Below, piece after piece: positions 63,901 to 64,000 of a stretch of DNA of 64,000 nt. This stretch comes from Rhodocyclales bacterium GT-UBC (lineage in GTDB: Bacteria > Pseudomonadota > Gammaproteobacteria > Burkholderiales > Rhodocyclaceae). How positions within the stretch are numbered: position 1 is the first letter of the stretch; every line of letters starts with the position of its first letter. Where the stretch lies: positions 272,634 to 336,633 of the forward strand of contig QXPY01000005.1 of NCBI GenBank assembly GCA_003583745.1, written 5' to 3'. The translations under genes and the position numbers were made by a program. Below the pieces are notes generated by a model. It was not told the DNA's origin. It did no database searches and saw only the letters and a list, made by a program, of their open reading frames with translations.

Positions 63901-64000
63901 GCTTTCTATTTTAGCACAGCAAGCAACTCCACCAGTCGGAAATTCCACATATTTGCGGATTCCGATCATTCGCCGCATCGCTGCGAAGCGGGCAGGTTCC

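Overview
This 64 kb window is chromosomal DNA of a respiratory betaproteobacterium, most likely of the Rhodocyclales (Dechloromonas/Azonexus-like). That placement is an inference from gene order and protein character. It rests on leuC-lipoprotein-leuD-leuB-asd-fimV-truA-trpF, dapA-bamC, dnaX-ybaB-recR, petABC-sspAB, a NarX/NarL pair and an assimilatory nitrate cluster. Most genes lie on the minus strand.

Layout. 1-12.1 kb: trpF (cut by the window edge), truA, an EcfT-like membrane protein, fimV, asd, leuB, leuD, a small repeat lipoprotein, leuC, an MFS transporter, a DUF465 protein and aroC. 12.1-20.6 kb: small regulators (CBS-domain protein, an HTH protein with palindromes in its promoter), a radical SAM protein divergent from queD, an overlapping trio (PhnD-like binding protein, GGDEF/EAL sensor, patatin phospholipase), tRNA-Ser(UGA) and a Bax-inhibitor-1 family protein. 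20.6-35.4 kb: rlmD, an Ala/Pro lipoprotein, bamC, dapA, tilS, accA, two HDOD proteins around a metallo-beta-lactamase hydrolase, the ABC-F ATPase uup, a chemoreceptor, tRNA-Arg(CCU) and a spermidine-synthase-like protein. 35.4-57.3 kb: nitrate/nitrite sensing and assimilation. 57.3-64 kb: sspB, sspA, the cytochrome bc1 operon petABC, recR, ybaB, dnaX and the SRP RNA gene ffs.

The 35-57 kb region is the most informative part. It holds NarX/NarL, a nitrate ABC transporter (nrtA, nrtB, nrtD), the ANTAR antiterminator NasT, a CbiX/SirB chelatase for siroheme, an exported PilJ/NIT-like protein with two NarX-type P-boxes, a NarK/NasA-type transporter, nirB, nirD, nirC, a YbiB-like protein and a one-subunit nitrate reductase with a C-terminal BFD domain. 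Two genes encode PP2C phosphatase-Ser/Thr kinase fusions with a C-terminal membrane anchor. Four exact sigma-54 (-24/-12) promoters precede nrtA, the NasA-type transporter, nirB and the nitrate reductase gene. Three of the four leaders contain hairpins with hexaloops having A at position 1 and G at position 4, the known mark of ANTAR-protein targets. In the nrtA leader one of these hairpins overlaps an intrinsic terminator, as expected for NasT antitermination. The nitrate reductase leader is only about 14 nt and has no such element.

I infer a two-input circuit: nitrogen limitation acts through sigma-54/NtrC, and nitrate/nitrite acts through NasT on leader RNA. No NasS partner is seen. The PilJ-like protein and kinase/phosphatase encoded between the transporter and nasT are candidates for a different signal route to NasT, and this is the best candidate here for an undescribed system. 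A low-complexity, AT-richer segment at about 46.5-47.65 kb with a GNAT acetyltransferase gene looks inserted into the cluster.
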